A stretch of 64,000 nucleotides of DNA from JACMQX01 sp040385105 (GCA_040385105.1 JAZKHY010000091.1:1-64000), one strand, 5' to 3'. Numbered from the stretch's first letter, positions 52,608 through 62,019 are shown. Numbers and translations: made by a program. The notes: generated from the letters alone by a model not told the origin.

Positions 52608-53662
52608 TTGTCGGCCTTCCGGGGGTCAAGGGCATCGCGCAGCGCATCGCCCATGAAGGTCAGCAGCAGCAGCGTCATGACCAGTACGACGAAGGTGGAA
52701 ATCGATATCCACCAGGCGTCGATATTGTTCTTGCCCTGGCTCAGCAGTTCACCCAGCGAAGGAGTTCCGGGCGGCACACCGAGGCCCAGAAAATCCAGCG
52801 AGGTCAGCGCCAGGATGGCCGCGCTCATGCGAAACGGCAGGAAGGTGATGATCGGCGTCATGCTGTTGGGCAGGATGTGCTTCCACATGATCCGGCCGTT
52901 GCCGACGCCGAGCGCCCGTGCAGCCTTCACATAGTCCATCTGCCGGTTGCGCAGGAACTCGGCCCGCACATAGCTGGACAGGCCGATCCAGCCGAAGATG
53001 CTGAGCAGCACGATCAGCAGCCCCACACTGGGTGCAAAGATGGCCGCGAAGATGATCAGCATGTAGAGCTCCGGCACCGAGTCCCAGATCTCGATGATCC
53101 GCTGCATGAACAGGTCGGTCTTGCCGGCGAAATAGCCCTGAACTGCGCCGGCAGCCACGCCGATGACGACGCCGATCACCGTCAGCGCCAGCCCGAACAG
53201 CACGCTGAGCCGGAATCCGTAGATCAGTTGCGCCAGCAGGTCGCGGCCCCGGTCGTCCGTGCCGAGCAGGTTCCCGGCCATTGGACGCGACGGGTTCGGC
53301 TCCTTTGCAAAATAGTTGATCGTGCGCGGGCCGTAAGGGTTGGGCGGGAACACCGCCCAGTTGCCGCTGCGGGCGAACTGTTCCCGGATGAACGGGTCAT
53401 GGAAGTCGGTCGCCGTGTCAAAGTCGCCGCCAAAGGTCTTCTCGGGGTAGCTCTTCATCAGCGGAAAGTACAGCTCGCCGTTGTACCGCGCAACGAGCGG
53501 CTTGTCATTGGACACCACCTCGGCAAACAGGCTGATGAAGAACAGGATGCCGAAGATCACCAGGCTGCGAAAGCCCAGCTTGTTGCGCCGGAAGCGCCGC
53601 CACGCCCGCCTCGATGGCGATGCCGAAACAGCGGGCTGGGTTGGGTTATTCAAAGCGTACAC
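52604..53662 (-). CDS. yejE: Peptide ABC transporter permease YejE
   Basis: 352 residues if translation starts at the GTG at 53662; TTG codons at 53674 and 53653 are alternatives and no clear ribosome-binding site decides. N-terminal helix (LVIFGILFFISLFAEVVS), a long periplasmic loop with YFPLMKSYPEKTFGGDFDTATDFHDPFI typical of YejE, then the permease domain with EAA-like LRNRQMDYVKAARALGVGNGRIMWKHILPNS. Overlaps yejB by about 17 bases. Confidence 0.93.
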   Translation of the reverse strand: MYALNNPTQPAVSASPSRRAWRRFRRNKLGFRSLVIFGILFFISLFAEVVSNDKPLVARYNGELYFPLMKSYPEKTFGGDFDTATDFHDPFIREQFARSGNWAVFPPNPYGPRTINYFAKEPNPSRPMAGNLLGTDDRGRDLLAQLIYGFRLSVLFGLALTVIGVVIGVAAGAVQGYFAGKTDLFMQRIIEIWDSVPELYMLIIFAAIFAPSVGLLIVLLSIFGWIGLSSYVRAEFLRNRQMDYVKAARALGVGNGRIMWKHILPNSMTPIITFLPFRMSAAILALTSLDFLGLGVPPGTPSLGELLSQGKNNIDAWWISISTFVVLVMTLLLLTFMGDALRDALDPRKADK

Positions 53663-54674
53663 GGGGGTCAACAAGTACGTAGCAGAGATCGCTCACGAGC
53701 TTGGTCAGCAGGCCCAGCAGCGTGAAGATGTAGAGCGTGCCCAGCACGACGGGGTAATCGCGCCGGATCACGCTTTCATAGCTCAACAGGCCCAGCCCGT
53801 CCAGCGAGAACAGCGTCTCGATCAGCAGTGAACCGGTAAAGAAGGCGCCAAGGAACGCCGCAGGAAAGCCGGCAATGATCGGCATCAGCGCATTGCGGAA
53901 GATATGCTTCCACAGCACCTGCCGCTCCGCCAGGCCCTTGGCGCGCGCCGTCAGCACGTACTGCTTGCGAATCTCTTCAAGAAACGAATTCTTGGTCAGC
54001 ATGGTGGTGACGGCAAAGCTGCCCACCACCATGGCCGTCACTGGCAGGGCGATGTGCCAGAGATAGTCCGTGACCTTGCCCATCAGGCTCAGCTCGTCCC
54101 AGTTGCTGGAGGTCAGCCCGCGCAGCGGAAACCATTCAAGCTGCCCACCGAAGACCACCAGCAGCGCGACACCCAGCACGAACCCGGGAATCGCATAGCC
54201 CACCAGCACCAGCAGCGTCGTGACAAGGTCAAAGCGTGAGCCTGCCCGCACAGCCTTGGCCACGCCCAGCGGCACGGCAATGAGGTAGCTGATGAAGAAC
54301 GTCCAGAGCCCCAGGCTGATCGAGACCGGCAGCTTCTCACGGATCAGCTGCCACACCGCCTTGTTCTGGAAGAAGCTGGTGCCCAGGTCAAAGCGGGCGT
54401 ACTGCCCGAGCATCTTCCAGAAGCGCTCCACCGGCGGTTTGTCAAAGCCATAGAGCGCCTTGATCTGCTCGATGCGCTTGGGATCCACGCCCTGCCGGCC
54501 CCGATAACCCGCGCCGCCACCCTCCACCACGCCTCCGCCGGCAGCCCGTGCTTCGGCAATGTACTGCTCCACTGGCCCCCCCGGCACGAACTGCGTGACG
54601 ATGAAGGTCACAAGCAGCACGCCCAACAGCGTGGGTAGCAGGAGCAGCAGGCGTTTGAGGATGTAGACAGCCAT
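53646..54674 (-). CDS. yejB: Peptide ABC transporter permease YejB
   Basis: 342 residues. Inner-membrane permease: N-terminal helix MAVYILKRLLLLLPTLLGVLLVTFIVTQFVPGGPVEQYI, an inserted Gly-rich loop (AAGGGVVEGGGAGYRG), and the EAA-like loop LTARAKGLAERQVLWKHIFRNALMPI. Ends with VSDLCYVLVDPRVRFE, usual for DppB-like proteins. Four bases after yejA. Confidence 0.95.
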   Translation of the reverse strand: MAVYILKRLLLLLPTLLGVLLVTFIVTQFVPGGPVEQYIAEARAAGGGVVEGGGAGYRGRQGVDPKRIEQIKALYGFDKPPVERFWKMLGQYARFDLGTSFFQNKAVWQLIREKLPVSISLGLWTFFISYLIAVPLGVAKAVRAGSRFDLVTTLLVLVGYAIPGFVLGVALLVVFGGQLEWFPLRGLTSSNWDELSLMGKVTDYLWHIALPVTAMVVGSFAVTTMLTKNSFLEEIRKQYVLTARAKGLAERQVLWKHIFRNALMPIIAGFPAAFLGAFFTGSLLIETLFSLDGLGLLSYESVIRRDYPVVLGTLYIFTLLGLLTKLVSDLCYVLVDPRVRFE

Positions 54675-54678
54675 GGTT

Positions 54679-56481
54679 TTACCTTTTCGCCGCCCACCAG
54701 GTGTCGATGGCCCAGGATTCGCTCAGCGCATAGGGCGGCATGGCCTCGGGCTTGGCGAGCCGCCATGCGTTGTAGACGATGCGGTGGGTGCCGGCCGTCC
54801 ACTGGGGGATCATGTAGTGGCTGTGGGCAATGACGCGCTCCAGCGCCCGGCAGGCCGGCACCAGCTGCGCCTTGGTGGCGGCACCGGTCATCGCCGTCAC
54901 GAGCGCATCCACGGCCGGGCTCTTCACGCCCGCCAGGTTGCCAGAGTCCTCCTGGTCTGCGGCCTTGCTGCCAAACAGGTCGGCATACTCCTGCCCCGGT
55001 GTGTGCGACCCGCCATAGGCCAGCGTTGCGATGTCGAATTCGAACTTCTGCAGGCGCTGCTGGTAGAGCGCAAAGTCCACCGCACGGAACGTCAGCGTGA
55101 TGCCGAGCTTCTCGAGGTTGCGGATCCACGGGCTCACCACGCGCTGGCCGCCGTCATTGGTGTCCATGTACTCCAGCGTGAAGGCTTCCCCTTTGGCATT
55201 GCGCAGCACCCCGCCCTTGATCTCCCACCCGGCCTGGCGCAGCAGTTCCCGCGCCTTGCGCAGGTTGTCCCGCAAGGTGGCGTTGCCGTCGGTGCGCGGC
55301 GGCACCGTCATGGGGCCGAACACGGCGTCGGGCACCTTGCCGCGCCAGGGCTCGAGCAAGGCCAGTTCCTCGGGCGCCGGCAGGCCCTTTGCTTCACAGT
55401 CCGTGTTGCCGAACAAGCCGTTCACCCGCTGGTACGAGCCGTAGAACATCTGGCGGTTCATGTATTCGTAGTCCATGGCAAGGCCCATGGCCTCACGCAC
55501 CCGGACGTCCTTGAGCTTTTCCTTGCGTGTATTGAGCACATAGCTCTGGAAGCCCGATGGCAGCTTGTGCCTGAACTCTCCCTTGACCAGCTCGCCGCTG
55601 TCAAAGCGCTTGCCCTTGACGCGGCGGGCCCAGTCGCCGGCCGAGAAAAAGCGCATCAGGTCGAACTCACCCGCCTTCAGTGCCTCCAGCCGCGCCGTGT
55701 TGTCCTTGTAGATCTTGACGGTGATGCGGTCAAAGTTGGCCGTGCCGCGCCGAACATTCAAATCGCGCGCCCAGTAGTTCGGGTCGCGCACATAGGTGAT
55801 GTCCTTGCCGAAGTTCACCGGGCCGATCCTGTAGGCGCCGCTGCCGATGGGGATGTCCATCACCACCTGGTCGAACGGCTTGGCCTTGCCGTTTTCCATG
55901 CCCCACTTGCGGCTGAACACCGGAAGCCCGCCGACGGTGATGGGCATTTCGCGATTGGGCTTCTTGAAGCGGTAACGCACGGTGCGCTCATCGACAACGT
56001 CCAGGCCCGCCACATCTTCCAGCAGGGTCTTGTAGGCGGGGGACGTGAACTTGCCCATCAGCGTGTCAAAGCTGTGCTTCACATCGGCGGCCAGCACCGG
56101 GTCGCCGTTGTGAAAGCGCGCCTGTGGCCGCAGGCGGTAGGTGGCGCTCAGGCCATCCGGTGCAACCTCGACATCTTCTGCCAGCAGCCCGTAGCCCGAG
56201 CCCACTTCGTCAAGCGCGCCAGACAGCAGCGAGTCAAACAGCAGCCCGGACAGGTAAGCCGGCGCGTTGCCCTTGATGGTGAACGGGTTGTACTTGTCAA
56301 AGGTGGACACCCGCAGGTTGCTCACCAGCCGCAACTCGCCACCCTTGGGCGCATTGGGGTTCACGTAGGCGAAACTGGCGAACCCGGCCGGGTATTTGAG
56401 GTCGCCCCACAGCGCATAGCCGTGCGCCGCCCACGACGGCGACGAAACTCCCAACAGCAGGCAGGCCAGCAAAATTCGCAT
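54679..56481 (-). CDS. yejA: Extracellular peptide-binding protein YejA
   Basis: 600 residues from the ATG at 56481, which directly gives a signal peptide (RILLACLLLGVSSPSWAAHGYALWGD). SBP_bac_5 family; blocks PKGGELRLVSNLRVSTFDKYNPFTIKG, RPQARFHNGDPVLAADVKHSFDTL and YAGGSHTPGQEYADLFGS. Delivers oligopeptides to YejBEF. Its start is 37 bases from the divergent fabI start, so the promoters must overlap. Confidence 0.95.
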   Translation of the reverse strand: MRILLACLLLGVSSPSWAAHGYALWGDLKYPAGFASFAYVNPNAPKGGELRLVSNLRVSTFDKYNPFTIKGNAPAYLSGLLFDSLLSGALDEVGSGYGLLAEDVEVAPDGLSATYRLRPQARFHNGDPVLAADVKHSFDTLMGKFTSPAYKTLLEDVAGLDVVDERTVRYRFKKPNREMPITVGGLPVFSRKWGMENGKAKPFDQVVMDIPIGSGAYRIGPVNFGKDITYVRDPNYWARDLNVRRGTANFDRITVKIYKDNTARLEALKAGEFDLMRFFSAGDWARRVKGKRFDSGELVKGEFRHKLPSGFQSYVLNTRKEKLKDVRVREAMGLAMDYEYMNRQMFYGSYQRVNGLFGNTDCEAKGLPAPEELALLEPWRGKVPDAVFGPMTVPPRTDGNATLRDNLRKARELLRQAGWEIKGGVLRNAKGEAFTLEYMDTNDGGQRVVSPWIRNLEKLGITLTFRAVDFALYQQRLQKFEFDIATLAYGGSHTPGQEYADLFGSKAADQEDSGNLAGVKSPAVDALVTAMTGAATKAQLVPACRALERVIAHSHYMIPQWTAGTHRIVYNAWRLAKPEAMPPYALSESWAIDTWWAAKR

Positions 56482-56518
56482 GCGACAATTCTGCAAGATT
56501 TTTCCCGGAGACATGCAC

Positions 56519-57313
56519 ATGGGTTTTCTTGAAGGCAAAAAATTGTTGATCACGGGCGTCCTGTCCAACCGGTCCATCGCCTATGGCATTGCCAAAGCCT
56601 GCCACCAGCAGGGCGCCGAGCTTGCCTTCAGCTATGTCGGCGAACGTTTCAAGGACCGCATCACCGAGTTCGCGGCCGACTTTGGCTCCAAACTGATTTT
56701 TGACTGCGACGTGGGTGACGACGCACAGATAAGCAAGTTGTTTGCCGACCTGTCGCAGACCTGGCCCAAGTTCGACGGATTCGTCCACAGCATAGGCTAT
56801 GCGCCGCGTGAAGCGATTGCAGGGGACTTTATGGACGGCCTGTCGCGCGAAGGATTCAGGATTGCGCACGACATCAGCGCCTACAGCTTCCCCGCCATGG
56901 CCAAGGCCGCCCTGCCCTTTCTGAACGACAAATCCGCGCTGCTGACGCTGACCTACCTGGGCGCCATCCGCACCGTGCCCAACTACAACACCATGGGTCT
57001 GGCCAAGGCATCCCTTGAAGCTTCGGTGCGTTACCTGGCGGAGTCGCTGGGCCCGCGCGGCATGCGCGTCAATGGCATCAGCGCCGGCCCGATCAAGACG
57101 CTCGCGGCCAGCGGCATCAAGGGCTTCGGCAAAATACTGAGCGTGGTGGCCGAGAACTCGCCCATCCGCCGCAACGTCACGATTGAAGACGTCGGCAATG
57201 TGGCTGCGTTCCTGATGAGCGACCTTGCAGGCGGCGTGTCGGCCGAGATCACCTATGTGGACGGCGGCTTCAGCCACGTTGTGGGCGGCATCGCCGAACC
57301 GGCCCAGGGCTGA
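56519..57313 (+). CDS. fabI: Enoyl-ACP reductase FabI
   Basis: 264 residues from the ATG at 56519, eight bases after GGAG; the nearby ATG at 56513 is too close to that site. NADH-dependent last step of fatty-acid elongation and the triclosan target. LLITGVLSNRSIAYGIAKA, SIGYAPREAI, YNTMGLAKASLEASVRYLA (Y-x6-K) and NVAAFLMSDLAGGVSAEITYVDGGFS are diagnostic. Followed by a terminator. Confidence 0.98.
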   Translation: MGFLEGKKLLITGVLSNRSIAYGIAKACHQQGAELAFSYVGERFKDRITEFAADFGSKLIFDCDVGDDAQISKLFADLSQTWPKFDGFVHSIGYAPREAIAGDFMDGLSREGFRIAHDISAYSFPAMAKAALPFLNDKSALLTLTYLGAIRTVPNYNTMGLAKASLEASVRYLAESLGPRGMRVNGISAGPIKTLAASGIKGFGKILSVVAENSPIRRNVTIEDVGNVAAFLMSDLAGGVSAEITYVDGGFSHVVGGIAEPAQG

Positions 57314-57320
57314 AAAGAAA

Positions 57321-57350
57321 AAAAGGCCCGGTTAACCCGGACCCTCTTTT
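57321..57350 (+). terminator. Rho-independent terminator after fabI
   Basis: GGCCCGG (57325-57331) can pair with CCGGACC (57337-57343) with one C-A mismatch around a 5-base loop; an A-run precedes and CTCTTTT follows. Eight bases after the fabI stop. Confidence 0.65.
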
Positions 57351-57351
57351 C

Positions 57352-57431
57352 GTGAATGCGCGGATCCGGCTCCGCCGGTCCGCTGCATTGCCCCCCAGTG
57401 GGGGGAGCGGCCGAAGGCCGGACGGGGGGCG
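57352..57431. repeat. 80-bp dispersed GC-rich repeat, copy 1
   Basis: Matches 61923-62002 at 76 of 80 positions. It contains CCGGCTCCGCCGG, the hairpin CCCCCCAGTGGGGGG and the inverted pair CGGCCGAAGGCCG, flanked by GCCCCCC/GGGGGGC. It fills the gap between the fabI terminator and the fasciclin stop codon. Confidence 0.9.
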
Positions 57432-57433
57432 TC

Positions 57434-57997
57434 TTACTTCGGCAGAAGCACCTTGTCGACGACGTGGATCACACCGTTGGATTGGTACACATCGGCGATG
57501 GTCACAGTGGCAACACCACCCTTCTCATCAGTCAGCGTCACCTTGCCGCCAGACGACTTGGCCACCAGCGTTCCGCCAGAAACGGTCTTGATGGTGTGCA
57601 TGCCCTTGCCGTCGGAGATCATCTTGCTGACTGCGGCGGCGTCAAACTTGCCGGCAACCACGTGGTAAGTCAGGATGCCGGTCAGCATGCCCTTGTTCTC
57701 GGGCTTGAGCAGCGTGTCAACGGTGCCGGCAGGCAGCGCAGCAAACGCGGCATTGGTGGGCGCGAAAACCGTGAACGGGCCCGGGCCCTTGAGTGTGTCC
57801 ACCAGGCCCGCGGCCTTGACGGCAGCAACCAGCGTCGTGTGGTCCTTCGAGTTCACCGCGTTGTCGATGATGTCCTTGCTGGCGAACATCGGCGCGCCGC
57901 CGACGGTGACCTGCGCAATCGCGCTCACGGCAGCGGCTGACAGGACGACGGCCAGGCCGAGGGATGCGAATTTGCAGGCATTGAATTGTGCAGCCAT
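57434..57997 (-). CDS. Fasciclin domain-containing secreted protein
   Basis: 187 residues from the ATG at 57997, with AAGGAGAG upstream. Signal peptide (FASLGLAVVLSAAAVSAIAQ), then a single FAS1 domain: DIIDNAVNSKDHTTLVAAVKAAGLVDTLKGPGPFTVFAPTNAAFAALP (H1-like) and SNGVIHVVDKVLLP (H2-like), with the YH motif ILTYHVV. Periplasmic or secreted adhesion-like domain; bacterial role unclear. Confidence 0.93.
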   Translation of the reverse strand: MAAQFNACKFASLGLAVVLSAAAVSAIAQVTVGGAPMFASKDIIDNAVNSKDHTTLVAAVKAAGLVDTLKGPGPFTVFAPTNAAFAALPAGTVDTLLKPENKGMLTGILTYHVVAGKFDAAAVSKMISDGKGMHTIKTVSGGTLVAKSSGGKVTLTDEKGGVATVTIADVYQSNGVIHVVDKVLLPK

Positions 57998-58136
57998 GTG
58001 GTGCTCTCCTTGAAGTTTGCATCGCAGCCGGACTGGCCGCGACTGACATCCTTTACGGAGCACATGAGGCAAACGGATTCAACTCAATGCAGGTGCGATA
58101 CCTTTGCTTTCAATTCACCCGGCCGCGCGCGGCACC

Positions 58137-60404
58137 TCAGAGCTTCACGCAGTCCGCGTAAAAGCGCGGCTTGCCGGTCTCGTCGGGTTCTTCCACCAGG
58201 CCATGGATGTCCGTCTCGAAGCCCGGGCAGAGCGCATTGAACTCGCGCGAGAACTTGAGGTAGTCCACGATCTTCCTGTTGAACACCTCGCCGGGGATCA
58301 GCAGCGGGATGCCGGGCGGGTACGGCGTGACCAGGCCCACGGTGATGCGGCCTTCCAGCTGGTCGATCTCCACCCGCTCGGTCTTGCGGTGCGCGATATA
58401 TGCATAGGCATCGCTCGGCTTCATGGCCGGCGTCAGGTCAGACAGGTACATCTCGGTCGTCAGCCGCGCGATGTCGTACTTGGCATACAGCTCGTGCACA
58501 TGCTGGCACAGGTCCTTCAGGCCCATGCGCTCGTAGCGCGGGTGGGCCTTGCAGAACTCGGGCAGGATGCGCCACATCGGCTGGTTGCGGTCGTAGTCGT
58601 CCTTGAACTGCTGCAGCGCCGTCAGCAGCGTGTTCCAGCGGCCCTTGGTGATGCCGATGGTGAACATGATGAAGAAGCTGTACAGGCCCGTCTTCTCCAC
58701 GATCACGCCATGCTCCGCCAGGAACTTGGTCACGATGCTGGCCGGAATGCCGGTCTTGGCGAACTTGCCCTGCAGGTCCAGGCCCGGCGTGACGATGGTG
58801 GACTTGATCGGGTCCAGCATGTTGAAGCCTTCGGCGAGGTTGCCGAAGCCGTGCCATTTGGCCGTCCTTGCTTCCCCCTTGATGATCCAGTCGTCAGCGC
58901 GGCCAATGCCCTCCTCCACCAGCTTGTCTGGCCCCCAGACCTTGAACCACCAGTCGCCCTTGCCGAATTCGGCCTCCACCTTGCGCATGGCGCGGCGGAA
59001 GTCCAGCGCCTCCAGGATGCTCTCCTCCACCAGCGCGGTGCCGCCGGGCGGCTCCATCATGGCGGCGGCCACGTCGCAACTGGCAATGATCGCGTACTGC
59101 GGCGAGGTCGAGGTGTGCATCAGGTATGCCTCGTTGAACAGGTGCCGGTCCAGCTTGCGGTTCTGCGAGTCCTGCACCAGCACATGGCTGGCCTGGCTGA
59201 TGCCGGCCAGCAGCTTGTGGGTGGACTGTGTGGCGAACGTCAGCGACTCCTTCGGGCGTGCGCGGTTCTTGCCCATCGCATGGTACGGGCCGTAGAACTT
59301 GTGGAACGCGGCGTGCGGCAGCCAGGCCTCGTCAAAGTGCAGCGTGTCCACATAGCCGTCAAGCATGCCCTTGATGGTTTCGGTGTTGTAGATGACGCCG
59401 TCGTAGGTGGACTGGGTCAGCGTCATGACGCGCGGCTTGACCTTGTCGGCGTCCACATGCTTTAGAAGCGGGTTGGCCTTGATCTTGGCCTTGATGGCCG
59501 CCGGCTCGAACTCGCTCTGCGGGATCGGGCCGATGATGCCGAAGTGGTTGCGCGTGGGCTTCATGAACACCGGCACGGCGCCGGTCATGATGATGGCGTG
59601 CAGGATGGACTTGTGGCAGTTGCGGTCCACCACCACCACGTCGCCCGGCGCCACCGTGTGGTGCCAGACCATCTTGTTGGAGGTGCTGGTGCCATTGGTC
59701 ACAAAGAAGCAGTGGTCGGCATTGAAAATGCGCGCGGCGTTCTTTTCACTCTCATAGACCGGGCCGGTGTGGTCCAGCAGTTGCCCGAGCTCTTCCACCG
59801 CGTTGCAGACGTCGGCACGCAGCATGTTCTCGCCGAAGAACTGGTGGAACATCTGGCCGATGGGCGTCTTGAGGAAGGCCACGCCGCCGGAGTGCCCCGG
59901 GCAGTGCCAGCTGTACGAACCGTCCTGCGCGTAGTCCACCAGTTCACGGAAGAACGGCGGCTGGATGCCTTCCAGGTAACTCTTGGCTTCGCGGATGATG
60001 TGGCGCGCCTGGAACTCCGGCGTGTCCTCGAACATGTGGATGAAGCCGTGCAGCTCGCGCAGGATGTCGTTGGGGATGTGGCGGGACGTCTTGGTCTCGC
60101 CGTAAACGTAGATCGGCACGTCCAGGTTCTTGCGGCGCACTTCGGCAATGAAGTTGCGCAGGTTGGTGACCACCGGGTCCACATCGTCGCCGGGCGTGAA
60201 CTCTTCGTCGTCGATGGACAGGATGAAGGCGCTGGCGCGGCTTTGCTGCTGGGCGAACTGCGAGAGGTCGCCATAGCTCGTGACGCCCAGGATCTCGAAG
60301 CCCTCGACCTCAATGGCCGACGCCAGTGCGCGGATGCCGAGGCCGGACGTGTTTTCAGAGCGGAAGTCCTCGTCGATGATGACGATGGGAAAGCGAAACT
60401 TCAT
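58137..60404 (-). CDS. Orn/Lys/Arg decarboxylase class I
   Basis: 755 residues from the ATG at 60404. PLP-dependent basic amino acid decarboxylase with three domains: a receiver-like wing domain (FPIVIIDEDFRSENTSGLGIRALASAIEVEGFEILG), the PLP-fold core with lysine in ATQSTHKLLAGISQAS, and the C-terminal domain. The length fits biodegradative arginine/lysine decarboxylases; the substrate cannot be assigned with certainty. No antiporter gene is adjacent, which argues against a classic acid-resistance pair. Confidence 0.93.
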   Translation of the reverse strand: MKFRFPIVIIDEDFRSENTSGLGIRALASAIEVEGFEILGVTSYGDLSQFAQQQSRASAFILSIDDEEFTPGDDVDPVVTNLRNFIAEVRRKNLDVPIYVYGETKTSRHIPNDILRELHGFIHMFEDTPEFQARHIIREAKSYLEGIQPPFFRELVDYAQDGSYSWHCPGHSGGVAFLKTPIGQMFHQFFGENMLRADVCNAVEELGQLLDHTGPVYESEKNAARIFNADHCFFVTNGTSTSNKMVWHHTVAPGDVVVVDRNCHKSILHAIIMTGAVPVFMKPTRNHFGIIGPIPQSEFEPAAIKAKIKANPLLKHVDADKVKPRVMTLTQSTYDGVIYNTETIKGMLDGYVDTLHFDEAWLPHAAFHKFYGPYHAMGKNRARPKESLTFATQSTHKLLAGISQASHVLVQDSQNRKLDRHLFNEAYLMHTSTSPQYAIIASCDVAAAMMEPPGGTALVEESILEALDFRRAMRKVEAEFGKGDWWFKVWGPDKLVEEGIGRADDWIIKGEARTAKWHGFGNLAEGFNMLDPIKSTIVTPGLDLQGKFAKTGIPASIVTKFLAEHGVIVEKTGLYSFFIMFTIGITKGRWNTLLTALQQFKDDYDRNQPMWRILPEFCKAHPRYERMGLKDLCQHVHELYAKYDIARLTTEMYLSDLTPAMKPSDAYAYIAHRKTERVEIDQLEGRITVGLVTPYPPGIPLLIPGEVFNRKIVDYLKFSREFNALCPGFETDIHGLVEEPDETGKPRFYADCVKL

Positions 60405-60535
60405 GAGCGGGACCTCCGGCCGGGGAGCCAAAAAAGCGAAACAGGCGCGAAGTGTAAGGAATTAACGATGACCTTTTCTTGCGCCAAGGCGGATTTGACC
60501 CAAAATGTGGTGCAACAAACACAACAGGAGGGCCT

Positions 60536-60964
60536 ATGGCCGAATCAACCATCTGGTGGATCGTCACCGGCGCGGTCGTGGCGGCGGAGCTGCTGACCGG
60601 CACCTTCTACCTGCTGATGCTGGCGATCGGCCTGGCTGCCGCGGCCATCGCCGCGCATCTGGGGGCCGGCATGCCGGTGCAACTGCTGGTTGCGGCCGCT
60701 GTGGGTGGCGGTGCGGTGGTGGCGTGGTACTTCATACGCGGCAAACGCCCTGACACCGCGCCCGCTGCCGCCAACAGCGACGTGAACATGGATGTAGGCG
60801 GCTCGGTGCAGGTGGACAGCTGGAACACCGATGGCACCGCGCAAGTCAAGTACCGGGGCGCGCAGTGGACAGTCGCCCACCGCGCGGGCGTTTCACCCGA
60901 CACCGGCCTGCATCGCGTCATCGAAGTGGTGGGCAACCGCCTGGTCGTCGAGAAAATCCAATAA
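60536..60964 (+). CDS. NfeD family protein
   Basis: 142 residues from the ATG at 60536, with AGGAGG directly upstream. Short NfeD: membrane helices at about residues 6-28 and 33-66, then an OB-fold (MDVGGSVQVDSWNTDGTAQVKYRGAQWTVAH ... GLHRVIEVVGNRLVVEK). Works with the SPFH protein encoded 19 bases downstream, in membrane microdomains. Confidence 0.93.
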   Translation: MAESTIWWIVTGAVVAAELLTGTFYLLMLAIGLAAAAIAAHLGAGMPVQLLVAAAVGGGAVVAWYFIRGKRPDTAPAAANSDVNMDVGGSVQVDSWNTDGTAQVKYRGAQWTVAHRAGVSPDTGLHRVIEVVGNRLVVEKIQ

Positions 60965-60983
60965 CAATCCTGAAAGGTTCATC

Positions 60984-61895
60984 ATGACAGTTGCACTCAT
61001 CATCGCCATCATCGCGGCGATCTTCATCATCCGCTCCGTGAAGGTCGTGCCGCAGCAGAACGCCTGGGTGGTGGAGCGCCTGGGCAAATTCCATTCATCG
61101 CTGACGCCCGGCCTGAACTTCCTCGTTCCCTTCATCGACAAGGTGGCCTACAAGCACAGCCTGAAGGAAATCCCGCTGGACGTGCCCAGCCAGGTCTGCA
61201 TCACGCGCGACAACACCCAGCTGCAGGTGGACGGCATCCTGTATTTCCAGGTGACAGACCCGATGCGCGCAAGCTACGGCTCGTCCAACTACATCGTCGC
61301 CGTCACGCAACTGGCGCAGACCTCGCTGCGCAGCGTGATCGGCAAGCTGGAGCTGGACAAGACCTTTGAGGAGCGCGACATCATCAATGCACAGGTGGTT
61401 CAGGCCATTGACGAGGCTGCGCTCAACTGGGGCGTGAAGGTGCTGCGCTATGAAATCAAGGACCTGACGCCGCCCAAGGAAATCCTGCACGCCATGCAGT
61501 CGCAGATCACTGCCGAGCGCGAAAAGCGCGCCCTGATCGCCGCATCCGAAGGCCGCCGCCAGGAACAGATCAACATCGCCACGGGCGAGCGCGAGGCCTA
61601 CATCGCGCGCTCGGAAGGCGAGAAGCAGTCCATCATCAACAAGGCCCAGGGCGAAGCCGGCTCCATCAGCGCTGTGGCAGAGGCCACCGCCTTGGCCATC
61701 GAGCGCATCGCCGCAGCCATCCGCCAGCCCGGCGGCGCCGAGGCCGTACAACTCAAGGTTGCCGAGCGCGCGGTCGATGCCTACAGCAAGGTAGCCTCGG
61801 ACGCCACCACCACGCTGATCGTGCCGAGCAACATGACCGAAGTCTCCGCGCTGATCACCTCCGCAATGAAGATGGTGCAGAGCCAGAAAACCTGA
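60984..61895 (+). CDS. SPFH/band 7 paraslipin
   Basis: 303 residues from the ATG at 60984. One N-terminal membrane helix (VALIIAIIAAIFIIRSV), then the SPFH domain (VVPQQNAWVVERLGKFHSSLTPGLNFLVPFIDKVAYKHSLKEIPLDVPSQVCITRDNTQLQVDGILYF, in part) and a Glu/Ala-rich coiled coil (ILHAMQSQITAEREKRALIAASEGRRQEQINIATGEREAYIARSEGEKQ, in part). QmcA/stomatin-like membrane scaffold; operon with nfeD is standard. Confidence 0.95.
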   Translation: MTVALIIAIIAAIFIIRSVKVVPQQNAWVVERLGKFHSSLTPGLNFLVPFIDKVAYKHSLKEIPLDVPSQVCITRDNTQLQVDGILYFQVTDPMRASYGSSNYIVAVTQLAQTSLRSVIGKLELDKTFEERDIINAQVVQAIDEAALNWGVKVLRYEIKDLTPPKEILHAMQSQITAEREKRALIAASEGRRQEQINIATGEREAYIARSEGEKQSIINKAQGEAGSISAVAEATALAIERIAAAIRQPGGAEAVQLKVAERAVDAYSKVASDATTTLIVPSNMTEVSALITSAMKMVQSQKT

Positions 61896-61922
61896 GGCGC
61901 ACCGTGCCCCGCATGCCCGTCG

Positions 61923-62002
61923 GTGAATGCGTGGAACCGGCTCCGCCGGGCCACTGCATTGCCCCCCAGTGGGGGGAGCGGCCGAAGGCCGGACGGGGGG
62001 CG
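61923..62002. repeat. 80-bp dispersed GC-rich repeat, copy 2
   Basis: Second copy of the element at 57352-57431 (76 of 80 identical; the four differences all fall in the first 33 bases). It ends next to the -10 box of tRNA-Ser, so it may form that promoter's -35 region. Confidence 0.9.
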
Positions 62003-62003
62003 T

Positions 62004-62009
62004 TATACT
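62004..62009 (+). promoter_or_regulatory. Candidate -10 box of tRNA-Ser
   Basis: TATACT lies 10 bases before the tRNA 5' end, a fitting distance for a short leader. The -35 region would fall inside the repeat (near 61981) and shows no TTGACA match. Confidence 0.45.
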
Positions 62010-62019
62010 AGCTGGCTTC

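Noticed and set aside
54673..56532. 619-residue open frame opposite yejA
   Set aside because: Antisense shadow; the yejA frame has a signal peptide and family motifs, this one has none.
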